Source: Clostridium thermarum
GTDB taxonomy: Bacteria; Bacillota; Clostridia; Clostridiales; Clostridiaceae
Length of the DNA stretch: 64,000 nucleotides
Assembly: GCF_006351925.1 (NCBI RefSeq)
Contig: NZ_CP040924.1
Location: 1,696,001 to 1,760,000 of the forward strand
Reading direction: 5' to 3'
Shown: piece by piece, positions 18,377 to 28,005 of the stretch
Layout of the letters: every line of letters begins with the position of its first letter
How positions within the stretch are numbered: position 1 is the stretch's first letter
The notes under the pieces: model-generated
Told to the model about the DNA's origin: nothing
Seen by the model: the letters and a program-made list of their open reading frames with translations, nothing else
Databases searched by the model: none
Position numbers and translations under genes: made by a program

Positions 18377-19432
18377 ATGTTATCATTTAATGAACTATTA
18401 GAAATGACACTTAATGCAGGAGCCTCAGACCTTCACTTAACTGTTGGCGTGCCTCCCATAATGCGTATTAATGGTAAACTTACATCTATACAGGAAAAGT
18501 CTCTTACCCCGGAAGATACTGCGGCCTATGCCAGAGCGGTACTAGAGGATAGATATGATGAATACAACAAACAGGGGGAAATAGATACCTCTTATTCGAT
18601 TTCGGGAACAGGCAGATTCAGAGTAAATGTTTTCAAACAGAGAGGCAGTGACGCCCTGGCCATAAGAGTTGTAGGATTAAAAATACCTACTCTTGCTGAT
18701 TTAGGTTTTCCAAATGTAATAAGAGACCTTACCACAAGGCAGAGAGGCTTGGTATTGGTTACCGGACCAACAGGCAGTGGTAAAAGTACAACTCTTGCAG
18801 CAATGATAAACGAAATTAACACTACAAGATCTGCACACATTATTACCCTAGAAGATCCTGTAGAATATTTACATAGACACAATAAGTCTGTGATAAATCA
18901 AAGAGAGATAGGTAAGGATAGCAGTAGCTATCAAAGAGCCTTAAAATCAATATTAAGAGAAGACCCGGATGTAATTCTTGTAGGAGAAATGAGAGACCTG
19001 GAGACTATATCCATCGCTATTACTGCAGCTGAAACCGGTCATCTTGTACTTTCTACCCTGCATACTATTGGTGCTGCAAAAACTATAGACAGAATAGTGG
19101 ACGTATTTCCTCCCTATCAGCAGCAGCAGGTGAAAATTCAGCTGGCATCTGTTCTGCAGGGGATTGTTTCACAACAATTGCTTCCAAGATCAGATGGGGA
19201 AGGAAGAGTAGCTGCTCTTGAAATAATGATTATTACTTCAGCAATACAAAACCTAATAAGAGAAGGAAAAACTCATCAAATTGAATCATCCGTACAAACC
19301 GGAAGTAAGCATGGAATGAAAACTATGGATATGGCAATCACAGAGCTGTACAAGAAGAAGCTCATTTCTGCTGAAACGGCACTTACTTATTCTATAGATA
19401 AAGAGATGATTCAAAGACTAATGATGTTATAG
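18377..19432 (+). CDS. pilT: Type IV pilus retraction ATPase PilT
   Basis: A 351-residue hexameric ATPase powering pilus retraction at the cytoplasmic membrane. The N-terminal PAS-like domain starts MLSFNELLEMTLNAGASDLHL; Walker A is GPTGSGKST, the Walker B region is ILVGEMRDLETI, and the AIRNLIREGK-like segment is present as SAIQNLIREGKTHQ. Length matches PilT (about 350). No other pilus gene is nearby, so the rest of the system must lie elsewhere. RBS AACAAGGAGG; terminator at 19451. Confidence 0.95.
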   Translation: MLSFNELLEMTLNAGASDLHLTVGVPPIMRINGKLTSIQEKSLTPEDTAAYARAVLEDRYDEYNKQGEIDTSYSISGTGRFRVNVFKQRGSDALAIRVVGLKIPTLADLGFPNVIRDLTTRQRGLVLVTGPTGSGKSTTLAAMINEINTTRSAHIITLEDPVEYLHRHNKSVINQREIGKDSSSYQRALKSILREDPDVILVGEMRDLETISIAITAAETGHLVLSTLHTIGAAKTIDRIVDVFPPYQQQQVKIQLASVLQGIVSQQLLPRSDGEGRVAALEIMIITSAIQNLIREGKTHQIESSVQTGSKHGMKTMDMAITELYKKKLISAETALTYSIDKEMIQRLMML

Positions 19433-19450
19433 TTTAATTTTTCTAAAAGT

Positions 19451-19480
19451 GGGCATACTTTATAGTATGCCCCATTTATT
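19451..19480 (+). terminator. Terminator after pilT
   Basis: A 9-bp stem (GGGCATACT/AGTATGCCC) with a 4-base loop is followed by CATTTATTTG. Confidence 0.75.
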
Positions 19481-19589
19481 TGTAGCTTTTCGAATATTAT
19501 CTACTGACAAAGTTGTAAAAATATCTTTTAAACTATGGCATTTGTATTTTCATTGTGCTAAAATAGCTTTGAATCAGGGGGGGACGAAA

Positions 19590-20882
19590 ATGCAATTTAT
19601 AAAAGCAATATTTGATATTTTAGGTGCGATATTTACAAAGGGACTTATGACCATATCTGCATACTATATCATTCTGTCATTTTTTGGCCTAATAAGGCTA
19701 AAAAGTAAAAAGAAGTTTGAACCTCAAAAGTCATTTGCTTTGCTGGTGGCAGCCCATAATGAAGAGATGGTGATAAAGGATATAGTACATAGTTTATCAA
19801 ATCTAGACTATCCCAAGGATCTATATGATATCTTTGTTATCGCTGACAACTGTACTGACAATACAGCTAAAATTGCAAGAAACAGCGGAGCGATAGTTTA
19901 TGAAAGAACAAATAAAGAAAAAAGAGGAAAGGGCTACGCTCTGGAGTGGATGTTTGATAAAATATTCAAGATGGATAAGAAGTATGATTCCGTAGTGGTC
20001 TTTGATGCGGATAATCTTGTATCAAAACAATTTTTAAGAGAAATGAATAACAAGCTTTGTGAAGGCTTTGAAGTGGTTCAAGGCTATCTGGACAGTAAAA
20101 ATCCTGTGGATTCTTGGATTACTGGAAGTTACTCCATAGCCTTCTGGACATCAAACCGTATGTTCCAGCTATCCAGAAGTAATTTAAAACTGTCAAACCA
20201 ATTGGGAGGCACTGGTTTCTGTATTTCTACCAAGGTTCTTAAAGAACTTGGCTGGGGAGCTACCTGCTTAACTGAAGACCTTGAGTTTACCTGCAAGCTT
20301 GTACTTAACGGTAAGAGAGTTGGATGGGCCCATGACGCAGTAATATACGATGAAAAGCCTTTGACCCTTGCACAATCTTGGTGGCAGAGAAAACGATGGA
20401 TGCAGGGCTTTGCTGATGTAGCTAGCAGATACTTTTGGAAGTTGATAAAGAGAGCAGTGACTAAATTTGATCTAGTGTCACTTGACTGTGCTATATACAG
20501 CATACAGCCTATAATAGTTATCATAGCCGGCATAGGAATGATAATGAATGCAATTCAAAAGGGAACTCAATATTACGAAAAACTAAGTGATTTAAGTGGC
20601 TTTTTCACAGAGTTTAGTCAAAGCATAACTGCAGATTTTAACTTAATAACAATGGGTGTGATATTTGTTACTGTTATGCAGCTAATTTATACACCACTGG
20701 TGTTGGCCCTGGAGAAAAAGCTTAGTCTAAAGGTATTGCTTTACTATATAGTATACCCTATCTATGCCATTACATGGATGCCAATATCAATTATGGGGAT
20801 TATTGATAAAGACAAAAAAGAGTGGAGTCATACTCTTCACACGAGAAGTATTAATATAAATGACCTTGAAAAAGCTAACTAA
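19590..20882 (+). CDS. Membrane glycosyltransferase, GT2 family
   Basis: A 430-residue glycosyltransferase. An N-terminal hydrophobic segment (about 15-35) precedes the GT-A domain with DNCTD, the metal-binding DADN, the catalytic TED (LTEDLEF) and the QRKRW (QxxRW) motif typical of processive or polysaccharide-synthesising enzymes. At least three transmembrane segments follow at the C-terminus. It probably extends a surface polysaccharide using a nucleotide sugar. The ATG at 19590 has a GGGGGGGA site; an ORF open from 19449 would run through the pilT terminator and is rejected. Product and sugar unknown. Confidence 0.85.
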   Translation: MQFIKAIFDILGAIFTKGLMTISAYYIILSFFGLIRLKSKKKFEPQKSFALLVAAHNEEMVIKDIVHSLSNLDYPKDLYDIFVIADNCTDNTAKIARNSGAIVYERTNKEKRGKGYALEWMFDKIFKMDKKYDSVVVFDADNLVSKQFLREMNNKLCEGFEVVQGYLDSKNPVDSWITGSYSIAFWTSNRMFQLSRSNLKLSNQLGGTGFCISTKVLKELGWGATCLTEDLEFTCKLVLNGKRVGWAHDAVIYDEKPLTLAQSWWQRKRWMQGFADVASRYFWKLIKRAVTKFDLVSLDCAIYSIQPIIVIIAGIGMIMNAIQKGTQYYEKLSDLSGFFTEFSQSITADFNLITMGVIFVTVMQLIYTPLVLALEKKLSLKVLLYYIVYPIYAITWMPISIMGIIDKDKKEWSHTLHTRSININDLEKAN

Positions 20883-20883
20883 T

Positions 20884-20912
20884 AGAGAGGAAGTCTTCCT
20901 CTTTATTTTTTT
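20884..20912 (+). terminator. Terminator after the glycosyltransferase gene
   Basis: Short stem AGAGGA/TCCTCT, then TTTATTTTTTT. The remainder of the interval up to ftsA (to 21101) is AT-rich with no confident promoter. Confidence 0.6.
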
Positions 20913-21101
20913 AAAAAAAATTTATGTTTTATTAAAATTTAATGAAAAATTGGAGGAAAATTAATTTTTGTGTTGAATATATAAGGTTATAGCTATTCGA
21001 ATAAATGAATCAGCAAGTTGAATAATTTAGGTAAAAGTTTTGTGTTTAAATAGATTATTCAAGACTAGAAATAGGATATGAACTTGGGAGGGAAAGCATT
21101 G

Positions 21102-22316
21102 ATGAATGATCTACTTGTAGCCTTTGACATTGGATATTCAAAGATAAGTGCTGCAGTAGCAAGGGTTGATGGCTTTAAACAAATGAATGTTGTTGCTGTA
21201 TCCTCCGTAAATAATTACGGTATTAAAAAGTCTGTCGTAGTTGATGTGGAACAAGTTGTAGAAGCTATTGCTCAATGTAAGGCCAAATTGGAAAATTTGG
21301 TTGACTCATCTATTAATGATGCTTATATTAGTATTCATGGAGGCTTATGTAGTATTCAAGATGCAAAGGAGACTGTATCAATTGTCTCAGGTTCAACAAT
21401 AACTGATAAAGATGTTGAAAAAATTATGAATATTACAAGAGAGAAAGCATCGAAGCCAGAAAGAGAGGTTGTCTGGTTATTGCCGGTACAATACAGTGTG
21501 GATCAATACTCCGGCATTGAGGATCCCATCGGAATAAGAGGCAAGGAATTGACCTTTGAAGCTAAGCTGTTTACTGTGGATTCGATGGTAGTCAAGGATC
21601 TGGTTAAGTGTATGGAAACTGCTGGTATAAAGGTAAGAGGGATAATTCCTGAACCCATAGCCCTGGGCAAACTGGTGACAACTGAAGAACATAAGGTATC
21701 ATCTATAGGAATTGTAAATGTTGGAGCGGAATCTACGGACTTGTCCATATACGAAATGGGCAGAATATGTTATACTAAATATATACCATTAGGCGGTAAC
21801 AGCATTACAAAAGACATAATGTCATGTTTAAGTATCCCCTATGCTGATGCAGAAAAAGTTAAATTAAAGTATACTCAAAATACTGTTAATGGTGACAATC
21901 AGATTGATGAAAAATTCAAAGATGATATACAATCAATGTATAATAGTGGTATAATTAATGAGGTTATTGAAGCCAGGGTTGAGGAACTAATAACTTTTGC
22001 CCTGAAAGAAATCAATAATAAAAAGAGATTAAAGGAGTTTGATAGAATCTTCATAACCGGCGGTGGTATTATCTATTATAAAGATATCATAGCTAAATTT
22101 GAAGAAGAATTAGGTAAACCCATACAGATTATAGAAAATAATATGATGGGGGCAGGGAATTGGATTTATTCCGTACCCGTTGGCATGTTAAAAGTGATAC
22201 TAGACAGTATCAAAATTGTTAGAAATGAAGCTTCAGTTCCTTCAGAGGGAAATGGTAAAAAAAGTAAAAAAAGTATTTTTGGAAGATTAAAGAACTTAAT
22301 AGATGAGTTTATTTAA
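21102..22316 (+). CDS. ftsA: Cell division protein FtsA
   Basis: An actin-fold protein, 404 residues, that anchors FtsZ to the membrane. The first phosphate loop is AFDIGYSKISAAV; the SHS2 (1C) domain follows at about 80-165; the second ATP motif is VNVGAESTDLSIYE and the adenosine motif is FITGGG. The C-terminus SIFGRLKNLIDEFI is a likely amphipathic membrane-targeting helix. It lies 15 bases upstream of ftsZ, the standard partner. ATG 21102 follows GGGAGGGA; a TTG at 21099 is possible. MreB-like proteins lack the SHS2 insertion. Confidence 0.9.
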   Translation: MNDLLVAFDIGYSKISAAVARVDGFKQMNVVAVSSVNNYGIKKSVVVDVEQVVEAIAQCKAKLENLVDSSINDAYISIHGGLCSIQDAKETVSIVSGSTITDKDVEKIMNITREKASKPEREVVWLLPVQYSVDQYSGIEDPIGIRGKELTFEAKLFTVDSMVVKDLVKCMETAGIKVRGIIPEPIALGKLVTTEEHKVSSIGIVNVGAESTDLSIYEMGRICYTKYIPLGGNSITKDIMSCLSIPYADAEKVKLKYTQNTVNGDNQIDEKFKDDIQSMYNSGIINEVIEARVEELITFALKEINNKKRLKEFDRIFITGGGIIYYKDIIAKFEEELGKPIQIIENNMMGAGNWIYSVPVGMLKVILDSIKIVRNEASVPSEGNGKKSKKSIFGRLKNLIDEFI

Positions 22317-22331
22317 AGGGGAGGTATTATC

Positions 22332-23420
22332 TTGTTAGATTTCGATGTAGATGTACAACAATTTGCGAAAATAAAGGTAATTGGATGTGGCGGCGGTGGT
22401 AATAACGGCGTAAACAGAATGATTCAAGAAGGTTTGAAAAATGTAGAATTTATTGCTATAAATACTGACAAGCAGGCATTAATGTTATCACATGCGTCTC
22501 AAAAGATACAAATAGGAGATAAGCTGACTAAGGGATTAGGGGCAGGAGCCAATCCTGAAGTTGGACAAAAGGCTGCAGAAGAGAGTAAGGAAGAAATAGC
22601 ACAGGCAATAAAGGGTGCTGACATGGTATTTATCACTGCAGGTATGGGTGGAGGTACCGGTACCGGTGCAGCTCCAGTAGTTGCAGAGATTGCAAAGTCC
22701 ATGGGCATACTTACTGTTGGTGTTGTTACTAAGCCATTTCCTTTTGAAGGCAGAAAGAGAATGCTTCATGCAGAACTTGGAATTAAGAACTTAAAGGAAA
22801 GAGTAGATACATTGGTTACTATTCCAAATGAAAGATTACTTACAATGGTAGATAAGAGAACTACTCTTGTGGAGTCCTTCAGAATGGCAGATGACGTTTT
22901 AAAACAAGGTGTACAAGGTATATCAGACTTGATAACTATTCCTGGTTTAGTTAACTTGGACTTTGCCGATGTTAGAACCGTAATGCTAAACAAAGGCTTG
23001 GCTCACATGGGTGTAGGTAGGGCCAGTGGTGATGATAGAGCACAGCAGGCAGCTAAGCAGGCTATTTCAAGTCCATTGCTGGAAACTTCCATCGTTGGTG
23101 CTACAGGAGTACTGCTTAATGTAACCGGTGGCCCAGATCTTGGACTATTAGAGATCAATGAAGCTGCTGAGATAGTACAGCAGGCAGCAGACCCGGATGC
23201 TAACATCATCTTCGGAGCAGTTATCGATGAGAACCTTAAGGATGAAATAAGAATTACCGTCATTGCTACAGGCTTTGAAAATGATAAACATGAGCAAAAA
23301 AAGCTAATTTTTGATACTCCAAAGGACGATAAGAAGCCTCTTGAAGAAGTGGCTTCAACAAGAGATTACAATGACAACGAACTGGAGATTCCTGCGTTTT
23401 TAAGAAAGCAAAGAAGATAA
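22332..23420 (+). CDS. ftsZ: Cell division protein FtsZ
   Basis: The tubulin-like GTPase that forms the division ring, 362 residues. The GTP-binding sequence [10 protein letters not shown], the N-terminal [18 protein letters not shown] and the T7 region DLDFADV-like ([12 protein letters not shown]) are intact. The C-terminal conserved peptide [15 protein letters not shown], which binds FtsA, is present after a short linker. Translation starts at TTG 22332 with GGGGAGGTA upstream. A terminator follows. Together with ftsA it forms a two-gene unit separate from a classic dcw cluster. Confidence 0.97.
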   Translation: MLDFDVDVQQFAKIKVIGCGGGGNNGVNRMIQEGLKNVEFIAINTDKQALMLSHASQKIQIGDKLTKGLGAGANPEVGQKAAEESKEEIAQAIKGADMVFITAGMGGGTGTGAAPVVAEIAKSMGILTVGVVTKPFPFEGRKRMLHAELGIKNLKERVDTLVTIPNERLLTMVDKRTTLVESFRMADDVLKQGVQGISDLITIPGLVNLDFADVRTVMLNKGLAHMGVGRASGDDRAQQAAKQAISSPLLETSIVGATGVLLNVTGGPDLGLLEINEAAEIVQQAADPDANIIFGAVIDENLKDEIRITVIATGFENDKHEQKKLIFDTPKDDKKPLEEVASTRDYNDNELEIPAFLRKQRR

Positions 23421-23429
23421 GTAGTTTAG

Positions 23430-23458
23430 GACCATACATTTATGTATGGTCTATTTTT
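23430..23458 (+). terminator. Terminator after ftsZ
   Basis: A perfect 10-bp stem (GACCATACAT/ATGTATGGTC) is followed by TATTTTTATT. Confidence 0.85.
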
Positions 23459-23565
23459 ATTATCTTTTTGTATGATAAAAAATAATCCTCAGATACATTT
23501 TTATTGGCACTTATAGGTTTTGATGTAGAAATATAACATATAAAATAGTGTAAACAGAGGACAAT

Positions 23566-23599
23566 TGTGACAAAATTTTGCTTTCAATGGATATATAAT
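23566..23599 (+). promoter_or_regulatory. Spo0A-type promoter of spoIIGA-sigE
   Basis: A -35-like GTGACA (23567-23572) and a perfect TATAAT (23594-23599) are 21 bases apart, too far for ordinary sigma-A recognition. TGTGACAAA (23566-23574) matches the reverse complement of the 0A box TTTGTCRAA in eight of nine positions and overlaps the -35. The B. subtilis spoIIG promoter has the same architecture with a 22-base spacer, so activation by phosphorylated Spo0A is inferred. Confidence 0.65.
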
Positions 23600-23621
23600 A
23601 TCCTTAGGGAGTAAATAGGGG

Positions 23622-24431
23622 TTGATGCTGTTGATTGTATGGGTAGATGTAATGATATTAGAAAATATAATAGTCAATTATTTTTTGCTTATAATAACAG
23701 CTCAAACATTGAGTATAAAGCTTAAAAATATTAGAGCGATAATTTCCTCTGCCGCAGCAGGGCTTTATACTTTAGTTATTTTCTATGATAAATTAAAATT
23801 TTTCACTATACTTCCTATAAAGCTTTTGGTTGTCATATTAATAATATATGGTGCCTTTGGCAAAAATAAGCTTATTTTTATTCTGAAAAGTACATTAATA
23901 TATCTATTATATACTTTTGTATTAGCAGGACTAATCTTTTTTTTAGAATATAGAAATATGGGAAACCCGGCCTATGGGTATTATGAAAACTTTAATACAA
24001 AGTGGCTTATAATTGCGCTGATGTTACTTTATATTATTATATATAGAGTTTTTAGTTTTATAATAAGCAGGAGAAAGCTTAACAACTATACTTATAATGT
24101 AGAGATATTTACAAAGTCCAGCAGTTTTACAGTTAGTGCACTGTTAGATACAGGAAATGAATTAAAGGAACCAATTACTAATCTTCCTGTGATTATAGTA
24201 GAGAAAAGCGCGGTATCAGATATTGATACCAGCCTGTATGAAAAGCTATATATACCTTATAAAGTAGTAAGTGGACAAGCAAGTTTTCTGGAAGCCTTTA
24301 AACCGGAAAAAGTTAAGATAAGCTACGACAAGGATAATTTTCAGTATAAAAATGCCGTAATCGGGATTAGCGATATAAAATTAAGTGAATTCAATGAATA
24401 TCAGGCACTATTATCAAGAGACATTATATGA
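23622..24431 (+). CDS. spoIIGA: Sigma-E processing peptidase SpoIIGA
   Basis: A 269-residue membrane aspartic protease that cleaves the pro-sequence of sigma-E in the mother cell. Five or so hydrophobic segments fill residues 1-150; the protease domain follows with catalytic D176 in [12 protein letters not shown]. Low sequence conservation elsewhere is normal for the family. TTG 23622 and ATG 23625 are both possible starts. It ends just before sigE, its substrate gene, with which it forms the spoIIG operon. Confidence 0.92.
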   Translation: MMLLIVWVDVMILENIIVNYFLLIITAQTLSIKLKNIRAIISSAAAGLYTLVIFYDKLKFFTILPIKLLVVILIIYGAFGKNKLIFILKSTLIYLLYTFVLAGLIFFLEYRNMGNPAYGYYENFNTKWLIIALMLLYIIIYRVFSFIISRRKLNNYTYNVEIFTKSSSFTVSALLDTGNELKEPITNLPVIIVEKSAVSDIDTSLYEKLYIPYKVVSGQASFLEAFKPEKVKISYDKDNFQYKNAVIGISDIKLSEFNEYQALLSRDII

Positions 24432-24445
24432 GGGGTGGAGAAACT

Positions 24446-25153
24446 ATGATGGGATTATTATCATTTTTCAGTAAGTTAGTATTAAAAATAAAATTTCTTT
24501 ACAAGAGGCTTTACTACATAGGTGGAAACGATGCACTACCCCCGCCACTTTCAAAGGAAGAGGAAGATTCCCTGGTAATAAAACTGGTGGAAGGCGACGA
24601 AAGTGTCCGGTCCGTTTTAATAGAACGAAATTTAAGACTGGTTGTCTATATAGCAAGAAAATTTGAAAATACTGGAGTTGGTGTTGAGGATCTAATATCA
24701 GTGGGTACAATTGGACTAATAAAAGCTGTAAATACCTTCGATCCTGAGAAAAAAATTAAATTAGCTACTTATGCTTCCAGATGTATAGAGAACGAAATAC
24801 TAATGTATCTTAGAAGAAATAGCAAGGTCAAAGCCGAAATTTCCTTCTATGAGCCACTTAATATAGATTGGGACGGCAATGAACTGTTATTGTCCGATAT
24901 TCTGGGAACTGAAAATGATATAGTATATAATCTTATAGAAGATGAAATTGACAAGCAGCTATTGGTACTGGCTATGAAAAGACTCAATGAAAGAGAAAAG
25001 GAAATTGTAAGCTTAAGATTTGGACTTAATGGCAGCGGGGAAAAGACCCAAAAGGAGGTTGCTGATATGCTGGGCATATCCCAATCCTATATTTCAAGGC
25101 TTGAAAAGAGAATCATTAAAAGGTTAAAGAAAGAAATAAATAAAATGATATAG
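24446..25153 (+). CDS. sigE: RNA polymerase sigma-E factor
   Basis: The early mother-cell sporulation sigma factor, 235 residues. The basic, hydrophobic pro-sequence ([20 protein letters not shown]) ends before the [10 protein letters not shown] region where SpoIIGA cleaves homologues. Region 2 ([32 protein letters not shown]) and region 4 ([22 protein letters not shown]) are complete. The start is ATG 24446 (or 24449) with GGGGTGGAG upstream; an ATG at 24428 overlaps the spoIIGA stop and lacks a ribosome binding site. Confidence 0.96.
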   Translation: MMGLLSFFSKLVLKIKFLYKRLYYIGGNDALPPPLSKEEEDSLVIKLVEGDESVRSVLIERNLRLVVYIARKFENTGVGVEDLISVGTIGLIKAVNTFDPEKKIKLATYASRCIENEILMYLRRNSKVKAEISFYEPLNIDWDGNELLLSDILGTENDIVYNLIEDEIDKQLLVLAMKRLNEREKEIVSLRFGLNGSGEKTQKEVADMLGISQSYISRLEKRIIKRLKKEINKMI

Positions 25154-25163
25154 TTTGTCTTTA

Positions 25164-25193
25164 GTATAAAAAGGCGCTTCCCAGGAGATAATT
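25164..25193 (+). promoter_or_regulatory. Sigma-F/G-type promoter of sigG
   Basis: GTATA (25164-25168), a 15-base spacer and GGAGATAATT (25184-25193) match the sigma-F consensus (GYATA, 15-16 bases, GGnnAnAnTW) at every defined position. This gives sigG its own forespore promoter, in addition to any read-through from sigE. Confidence 0.7.
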
Positions 25194-25227
25194 TTAAATG
25201 CAATTACTCTAAAGGGGCGATGACTTG

Positions 25228-26001
25228 ATGATGATTAACAAGGTTGAAATATGTGGTGTAAATACCTCAAAGCTCCCGGTGTTAAAAGAACCCGAAATGC
25301 GGGCTCTATTGGAGGAGATGAAAAAAGGCAATAGTGAAGCCCGGGAAAAGTTCATAAAGGGTAACCTCAGATTAGTATTGAGTGTAATTCAAAGATTTAA
25401 CAATAGAGGAGAAAACGTTGATGATTTATTTCAGGTAGGCTGCATCGGGTTAATGAAAGCCATTGATAATTTTGATTTGAGCCAGAATGTACGATTTTCT
25501 ACATATGCAGTGCCTATGATTATTGGTGAGATAAGAAGATACTTAAGGGATAACAACTCTATAAGAGTTAGCCGTTCACTGCGAGATATAGCATACAGAG
25601 CTCTTCAAGTGCGAGACAAAATGGTAAATGACAACAACAAAGAACCTACAATCTCTGAGATTGCTAAGGAGTTAAAGGTACCAAGAGAAGAGGTTGTCTT
25701 TGCGCTTGATGCTATTCAAGATCCGGTTTCCCTTTTTGAGCCAATTTATCATGATGGTGGCGATGCCATATATGTGATGGATCAAATAAGCGATAATAAA
25801 AACATGGATGAAAGTTGGTTGGAGAATATATCTATAAAAGAGGCAATGAAAAAACTTAATGACAGAGAAAAGCTTATCTTGACATTGAGATTCTTTGACG
25901 GTCGTACCCAAATGGAAGTAGCAGATGAAATAGGAATATCCCAGGCTCAAGTATCGAGATTGGAAAAGACAGCCTTAAGGCATATGAGAAAATATGTTTA
26001 A
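25228..26001 (+). CDS. sigG: RNA polymerase sigma-G factor
   Basis: The late forespore sigma factor, 257 residues. The N-terminal NKVEICGVNTSKLPVLK is the diagnostic sigma-G sequence that also mediates anti-sigma control. Region 2 (LRLVLSVIQRFNNRGENVDDLFQVGCIGLMKAI), region 3 and region 4 (TQMEVADEIGISQAQVSRLEKTA) are complete. Start is ATG 25228 or 25231; AAAGGGGCGATGA provides the site. It sits downstream of sigE as in B. subtilis and has a forespore promoter and a strong terminator. Confidence 0.97.
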   Translation: MMINKVEICGVNTSKLPVLKEPEMRALLEEMKKGNSEAREKFIKGNLRLVLSVIQRFNNRGENVDDLFQVGCIGLMKAIDNFDLSQNVRFSTYAVPMIIGEIRRYLRDNNSIRVSRSLRDIAYRALQVRDKMVNDNNKEPTISEIAKELKVPREEVVFALDAIQDPVSLFEPIYHDGGDAIYVMDQISDNKNMDESWLENISIKEAMKKLNDREKLILTLRFFDGRTQMEVADEIGISQAQVSRLEKTALRHMRKYV

Positions 26002-26018
26002 ACTTATTATTTATTTAC

Positions 26019-26060
26019 AGGACTGTATCAAGGGGAGAAGCTTGATATGGTCCTTTTTTA
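26019..26060 (+). terminator. Terminator after sigG
   Basis: The stem AGGAC..TATCAAG pairs with CTTGATA..GTCCT around an internal bulge and is followed by TTTTTTA. Confidence 0.85.
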
Positions 26061-26183
26061 TCTGAAAAGAATTTAAGAGGGTTGTTTAAGAGAATGTGTT
26101 CTATACAATGGTATCTATGAATCATTGATTGGAATGTCAATTTTAGAAAATATATATGGCATCCAGGTTTTTAATGATTAAAT

Positions 26184-26212
26184 GCATAGCTTATTAATTT
26201 TGCACATATATT
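26184..26212 (+). promoter_or_regulatory. Possible sporulation promoter of ylmC
   Basis: GCATA (26184-26188), 16 bases, then CATATATT (26205-26212). The -10 fits the sigma-E consensus CATAYAHT and also the sigma-G CATnnTA; the -35 looks more like sigma-G. Assignment between the two is open. No other feature is seen in the 26061-26249 interval. Confidence 0.4.
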
Positions 26213-26249
26213 TTAATGAGATTTTTATAAACGAAGGGGGTAGGTTTAA

Positions 26250-26513
26250 GTGGATAACAATAGCAATATGTACTCCATAAACAATTTAAGGGTAATGGAA
26301 GTAATCGACATAAATACCGGTGCTAAAATTGGATATATAAAGGATATTAAGATAGATTGTGATGAATATAGAATTGAGTCTTTGCTGCTTCCTATGCAAA
26401 AAAGCTCCTGGTTTGGAAAGCAGAACATGCTGGAAATACCCTGGTCTAAAGTTAAAAAGGTAGGGATAGATGTAATCCTTGTGGATGCTGATAGTACAGC
26501 CGGTGCAGAGTGA
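26250..26513 (+). CDS. ylmC: YlmC/YmxH family sporulation protein
   Basis: An 87-residue single PRC-barrel-like protein (LRVMEVIDINTGAKIGYIKDIKID, then LLLPMQKSSWFGKQNMLEIPWSKVKKVG). The family occurs in spore formers, often beside sigG or in sporulation regulons, and has no defined biochemical role. The start is GTG 26250 with AAGGGGGTAGG upstream. It is a second PRC-barrel protein in the window, unrelated in length to that at 3022. A terminator at 26596 ends the unit. Confidence 0.88.
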   Translation: MDNNSNMYSINNLRVMEVIDINTGAKIGYIKDIKIDCDEYRIESLLLPMQKSSWFGKQNMLEIPWSKVKKVGIDVILVDADSTAGAE

Positions 26514-26595
26514 TTTTCTGATAGAAGTATAAATGCAAGCTGTTGTTGCATGGAATAGTTGTAAGAAATTGTGAAATATAATATTAATGGGTAGT

Positions 26596-26630
26596 TAGAC
26601 AGGCTTTAAGTGGTCTGTCTATTTATTTTA
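26596..26630 (+). terminator. Terminator after ylmC
   Basis: Stem TAGACAGGC with GTCTGTCTA, followed by TTTATTTTA. Confidence 0.7.
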
Positions 26631-26719
26631 AGACAAAGCAAACTGTTTAAAATATTATTGTAAGCTTTATCACATTTATGCGATAATGTAATAAAAGCTT
26701 TTGAGAGGTGTGATAGCAT

Positions 26720-27175
26720 ATGAAGTGTCCTTACTGCGGATTTGAGGAAAGTAAAGTTGTGGACTCCAGATCTACAGAAGATAATATGTCCATAAGAAGA
26801 AGGCGTGAATGTCTCAGCTGTGCAAAGAGATATACTACCTATGAAAAGATAGAGGACTTACCTATATTAGTCATAAAGAAAGATCAAAGAAGGGACTATT
26901 TCGATAAATCAAAAATAATAAACGGGCTTATAAAGGCTTGTGAAAAAAGGCCTGTATCAAGGGCGCAAATTGAGTCAATTGCTGAAGACGTAGAAAAGAG
27001 AATAAGTAATCAGATGCTTACAGAAGTAAAGTCCGAGTATATTGGCGAGGTAATAATGGAGAACCTAAAAAATATAGATGAAATAGCATATGTGAGATTT
27101 GCTTCCGTCTATAGACAATTTAAGGATGTCAATACCTTTATAGAAGAGATAAAAAAGCTTATGTCTACAAAATAG
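26720..27175 (+). CDS. nrdR: Transcriptional repressor NrdR
   Basis: A 151-residue repressor of ribonucleotide reductase genes that senses ATP/dATP through an ATP-cone. The zinc ribbon is formed by CPYCG and CLSC with the RRRRE stretch between; the ATP-cone covers about residues 47-140. The sequence from VVDSRSTEDNMSIRRRREC is near-invariant in the family. Length is standard. RBS GAGAGGTGTG. No nrd gene is in the window and no NrdR box was recognised here. Confidence 0.97.
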   Translation: MKCPYCGFEESKVVDSRSTEDNMSIRRRRECLSCAKRYTTYEKIEDLPILVIKKDQRRDYFDKSKIINGLIKACEKRPVSRAQIESIAEDVEKRISNQMLTEVKSEYIGEVIMENLKNIDEIAYVRFASVYRQFKDVNTFIEEIKKLMSTK

Positions 27176-27269
27176 GTATGTTAAATTGTCGTTAACTAGG
27201 TTAAATCTATATATATAGGCTTGCAATGGATAATTAATTTATGCAACAATATATTATGAGGTTGATTCA

Positions 27270-27992
27270 ATGAAAATAGATTATATGGATGGATTTCAAT
27301 ACATCAAATTTGTTCAGGGGAAGGCAAATATCATATTTTTTACTGCATATAATGATGCGGATTTTAATATGATATCTGATAACTTTACCAATAATATCAA
27401 TAAGGTTCAAGAAATGTTTGGCCTTAGGGATGTAGGCTACTCCAAGCAGGTACACGGTGATGTCATAAATATATATGACGGCTCGGTGAAATGTGGAGAT
27501 GCCATACTTACAAAGGAAAAGCGAGTAGCAATAGGCGTATTTACTGCAGACTGTGTTCCGGTGATTATATACGATGCTGCACGGGACTTATGTGCAGCAG
27601 TACACAGCGGCTGGAAGGGAACTTACAGCCAAATTTCCTACAGCACAATAAATAAAATGATGCAGGAATTTGGATCTAAGGCCGAAGATATTTCTGTCTA
27701 TATTGGACCCCATATGAGGTGCTGCTGCTATGAGGTAGGACAGGAGTTAATGGATAAATTTACTTCGGATGATTTGTATAAATCAGATGAAATAGTAGTA
27801 GATAGAAGGCTTAATTTAGCTAAGTGTATAGAGCTGCAGTGTATAAAATCCGGTGTAAGCAAAGATAAAATCTATGATGTAAACTTGTGTACCGGATGCT
27901 CTGAAAGAACATCGGGCATTAAGCTTCATTCCTTTAGGACAAGGAAAGACCAAAGCGGCAGATTATTTTCACTAGTATATATGGAAGAATAA
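27270..27992 (+). CDS. pgeF: Laccase-domain protein, PgeF/YlmD family
   Basis: A 240-residue member of the multicopper-polyphenol-oxidase-like family now linked to peptidoglycan editing (E. coli PgeF removes mis-incorporated L-serine from precursors) and, in other members, purine nucleoside phosphorylase or adenosine deaminase activity. Metal-site motifs are KQVHGD, GVFTADCVPVIIYD and AAVHSGWKGT. B. subtilis ylmD lies downstream of sigG and ylmC, and the same order is kept here with nrdR inserted. RBS: ATGAGGTTGATTC before ATG 27270. Confidence 0.92.
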   Translation: MKIDYMDGFQYIKFVQGKANIIFFTAYNDADFNMISDNFTNNINKVQEMFGLRDVGYSKQVHGDVINIYDGSVKCGDAILTKEKRVAIGVFTADCVPVIIYDAARDLCAAVHSGWKGTYSQISYSTINKMMQEFGSKAEDISVYIGPHMRCCCYEVGQELMDKFTSDDLYKSDEIVVDRRLNLAKCIELQCIKSGVSKDKIYDVNLCTGCSERTSGIKLHSFRTRKDQSGRLFSLVYMEE

Positions 27993-28005
27993 ATGGAGGT
28001 TTTTT

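Noticed and set aside
19449..19589. N-terminal extension of the glycosyltransferase
   Set aside because: It runs through the pilT terminator hairpin, and a strong ribosome binding site stands before ATG 19590.
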